Shown here one piece after another: positions 3,885 to 5,432 of a DNA stretch of 5,432 nucleotides. A model generated the notes under the pieces. It was not told where the DNA came from, did not search any database, and saw only the letters and a list, made by a program, of their open reading frames with translations. Location: contig JAPLSP010000744.1 of the NCBI GenBank assembly GCA_026398575.1, forward strand, positions 1 to 5,432. Direction: 5' to 3'. The stretch's first letter is position 1. Each line of letters begins with the position of its first letter. This DNA is from Candidatus Sumerlaeota bacterium (GTDB lineage: Bacteria > Sumerlaeota > Sumerlaeia > JADFCT01). Position numbers and translations under genes: made by a program.

Positions 3885-5318
3885 ATGGAGGCCTTCATGA
3901 AACCCAGGTACTCATATTCGATATTGCGATCTCATAAATTAATCGCAAACTTTAATGCAGATAGGAATGGCGCCAGCTTTTGGAGTAAGGTGGCTCGCCG
4001 CCTTCTTTTTGGCGATTCAATAGCCTTGGCGCTAAAAAGAAGGCGGCAAGCCACCTTACTCCAAAAGCTGGCGCTGCTTCTGTGCGCGTTGCTGTTAACT
4101 TTTTTCGCCGGGGCGGCGTATGCGCAAGAGAAAAAGGGCGACAAAGCGGACGATGTGAATCAGGCGCAGCCGCTGCTCGTCAAGGCGCTGGGGTATGCGG
4201 CGATCTACAACGTTGAAAAAGTGGGGGAGCTCTGCCGGCAGGCGCGCGCCAACGCGTTGACGCCAGAACTCAACGCGCGCGAGCACTGGATCAAGGCGCT
4301 GGCCTACGGGCGCTTCGAGATTGACTATCGGACGGAGAGCTATGAAGAGGATTACAAAACCGAACTCATGCAAGTCCGCCGGCTGAAGGCGTCATTATAT
4401 GCAGAAGAGTTGGCGCGGCTCGATGTATATAGGAGCTATTATCTCGGGGGCAAGAAAGACCCGGTCAAGTTTGTGGAACAGGCCAAGATGCTCTACGGCA
4501 AGGCCACGGAGGCCGATCCCATCGGCGCCAGCCAGTTGGCGCATGCTTGTGACCTGGCCGCCCTCGACTTGGAGGAAGGCAACCCAACGCGGGCGCGCGA
4601 TTTCAGGAATCAGGCGCTTTTCAATATGGAGAAAGCCGCGCGCGCCAAGACGGACAGTCCCGAGTTTGCGTCTTTTTATATTACCTATTTGTTTGTGGGC
4701 GATCGGAAAGCCACAGCAAAGAATATGGCGCACGAATATGCCCAGAAATTCACCGCCAAACCGCCCTTCATGTTCGACCGCGATCCTTATTGTCTTTATG
4801 CCGCCACGGTCGAGGCGAAGGCCAAAGATATCCTGACTCAGCGCCTTCAGACTCCGGGCGTGGATGCTTCGGTGGCGTTTGAGTTGGCGAATATCCAGTC
4901 GAAAGACGCGGCGGGGAATCCCGCGAAAGTGGTGGAAATCTGGAATGACTTCATCTCAAAAGCCGAGAGCGGACGCTACCCGACGGAGGGCTATGCGTTG
5001 CTCTCGCTGGCGTCGGCATACTACAAGAAAGCGCATTATCAAGGCATCGCCAAACAATGGACCGACTGCCTGAAGACTTACGACCAGTTGTCCGCGCTTT
5101 CGCCGCACTACGCGCAGATTCATCACTACCGCGCGGCGGCCTATCGGGAGATGGCCCGAGACGAAAAAGACCCGGCGAAGCGAGCGGCGCTCATCAAGAA
5201 AGCGCGCCAGGAATTCGAGACCCAGACGCAATACAACTTCCAAGGCCGCGCCGCCGACCAGGCGCGGACGGCGGCAGAAGAAGCAAAAGCAGAATTCAAG
5301 GATGTGTGGGGGAAGTGA
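3885..5318 (+). CDS. Secreted helical TPR-like protein with a palindrome-encoded N-terminus
   Basis: The product has 477 residues from ATG 3885; ATG 3897 (473 residues) has an equally good ribosome site. A clear signal peptide sits unusually late: basic KRRR at 51-54 and K61, hydrophobic core 62-77 (LALLLCALLLTFFAGA), and AYA (78-80) before Q81. The mature part is almost all helix with TPR-like pairs, for example 95-140, 198-255 (MLYGKATEADP...NPTRARDFRNQAL) and 366-450 (YALLSLASAYYKKAHYQGIAKQWTDCLKTYDQL). The C-terminus is Ala/Lys/Glu-rich. It is probably a periplasmic or exported scaffold; the partner is unknown and I do not recognise a named family. Residues 29-64 are encoded by a 105-bp near-perfect palindrome (3970-4074), which supplies the basic part of the signal peptide. 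Residues 1-28 look unlike a normal N-terminus. The original start may therefore have been altered by insertion of the element. The stop codon touches another palindrome (5315-5426). Confidence 0.85.
   Translation: MEAFMKPRYSYSILRSHKLIANFNADRNGASFWSKVARRLLFGDSIALALKRRRQATLLQKLALLLCALLLTFFAGAAYAQEKKGDKADDVNQAQPLLVKALGYAAIYNVEKVGELCRQARANALTPELNAREHWIKALAYGRFEIDYRTESYEEDYKTELMQVRRLKASLYAEELARLDVYRSYYLGGKKDPVKFVEQAKMLYGKATEADPIGASQLAHACDLAALDLEEGNPTRARDFRNQALFNMEKAARAKTDSPEFASFYITYLFVGDRKATAKNMAHEYAQKFTAKPPFMFDRDPYCLYAATVEAKAKDILTQRLQTPGVDASVAFELANIQSKDAAGNPAKVVEIWNDFISKAESGRYPTEGYALLSLASAYYKKAHYQGIAKQWTDCLKTYDQLSALSPHYAQIHHYRAAAYREMARDEKDPAKRAALIKKARQEFETQTQYNFQGRAADQARTAAEEAKAEFKDVWGK
3924..3948. 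promoter_or_regulatory. 7-bp inverted repeat in A/T-rich DNA before the palindrome
   Basis: TTGCGAT (3924-3930) and ATCGCAA (3942-3948) are perfect inverted arms around an 11-base A/T-rich spacer. The site lies inside the predicted N-terminal codons of the TPR-like gene but resembles an operator or promoter region more than coding DNA. This would fit the idea that it was once the gene's upstream region. Evidence is limited to the symmetry and base composition. Confidence 0.3.
3970..4074. repeat. 105-bp near-perfect palindrome inside the TPR-like reading frame
   Basis: The left arm (3970-4014) and right arm (4030-4074) are 45 bases each and pair at all positions except C3996/A4048, plus one G-T pair (4011/4033). 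The spacer is 15 bases (4015-4029). Each arm is bounded by short inverted ends (CGCCA at 3971-3975 and TGGCG at 4010-4014) and holds an inner hairpin-like GGTGGC-TC-GCCGCC, so the whole looks like two head-to-head copies of a ~45-bp REP-like unit. Its length is exactly 35 codons and it has no stop in the frame used. No target-site duplication is obvious at the edges. Confidence 0.95.
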
Positions 5319-5426
5319 AAATCCGTGATGATCCGCCCGATCCGCCCGATCCGTGTTCTATAAAAAGGATTGGATTTCGATAGAACACAGATCGGACGGA
5401 TCGGGCGGATCATCACGGATTTCCAC
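5315..5426. repeat. Long palindrome starting at the TPR-like stop codon
   Basis: The main arms are 5319-5361 and 5380-5422 (43 bases each) with two C/A mismatches (5345/5396 and 5352/5389) and an 18-base loop (5362-5379). After one more mismatch the pairing continues with GTG 5315-5317 and CAC 5424-5426, so the TGA stop (5316-5318) is part of the stem. The arms contain a 9-bp direct repeat, GATCCGCCC, in tandem. In RNA read from the minus strand the two mismatches become G-U pairs. It could act as a strong 3'-end structure for the TPR-like transcript, although it lacks a T-run. That role is inference. Confidence 0.93.
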
Positions 5427-5432
5427 AAGAAC

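Noticed and set aside
3970..4074. Complete insertion sequence or transposon
   Set aside because: No transposase, no terminal repeats beyond the palindrome itself and no target-site duplication. At most it is a REP/MITE-like passive element.
3932..4144. Minus-strand frame across the palindrome with peptides ASFWSKVA and ATLLQKLA
   Set aside because: These peptides repeat those of the plus strand only because the DNA is palindromic. There is no independent evidence of a gene.

Overview
The window looks like a piece of a Gram-negative bacterial chromosome, from an accessory or intergenic-rich part rather than a core operon. Evidence for a Gram-negative is a lipoprotein-type signal, a classical signal peptide with an AxA cleavage site, and a bacterial Bpt-type aminoacyl-tRNA-protein transferase. 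The many repeats and the NCCFNRPFDDQ-type PIN sequence remind me of planctomycete/Lentisphaerae-like or other uncultured lineages, but I cannot place the organism from 5.4 kb and this is a weak guess. I see no tRNA, rRNA, CRISPR array or transposase.

Left part (1-1640). The first bases seem to be the last 17 codons of a formylglycine-generating-enzyme-like (SUMF1-fold) protein, followed by a small hairpin and T-rich DNA. Next comes a relatively A/T-rich plus-strand gene (285-1307) for a 340-residue helical protein with an R-x4-H motif of HEPN type and a C-terminal CxxC...CxxC zinc ribbon. Convergent to it is a small minus-strand gene (1342-1557) resembling the partner protein usually found beside PIN-domain toxins. 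Directly upstream of that gene, overlapping it by ATGA, lies only the first ~20 codons of a PIN-domain gene, so the pair looks broken or rearranged.

Middle (1640-2312). About 670 bases without a convincing gene hold a 16-bp tandem repeat, a perfect 13-bp duplication, and a protein-like but start-less frame that may be a gene remnant.

Right part (2313-5432). This is richer in G+C. A predicted lipoprotein gene (plus) faces bpt (minus), which encodes the leucyl-tRNA-dependent N-end-rule transferase. Bpt is divergent from a large secreted, helical TPR-like protein gene. Three long inverted repeats (about 85-110 bp each) sit at the ends of these genes: one at the lipoprotein/bpt convergence, one within the 5' coding part of the TPR-like gene, and one starting at its stop codon. 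The three are unrelated in sequence but alike in size and layout. The palindrome translated as part of the exported protein's N-terminus is the most unusual feature here, with the HEPN/zinc-ribbon gene and the PIN relic next. Apart from sharing borders, I see no evidence that these genes form one pathway.
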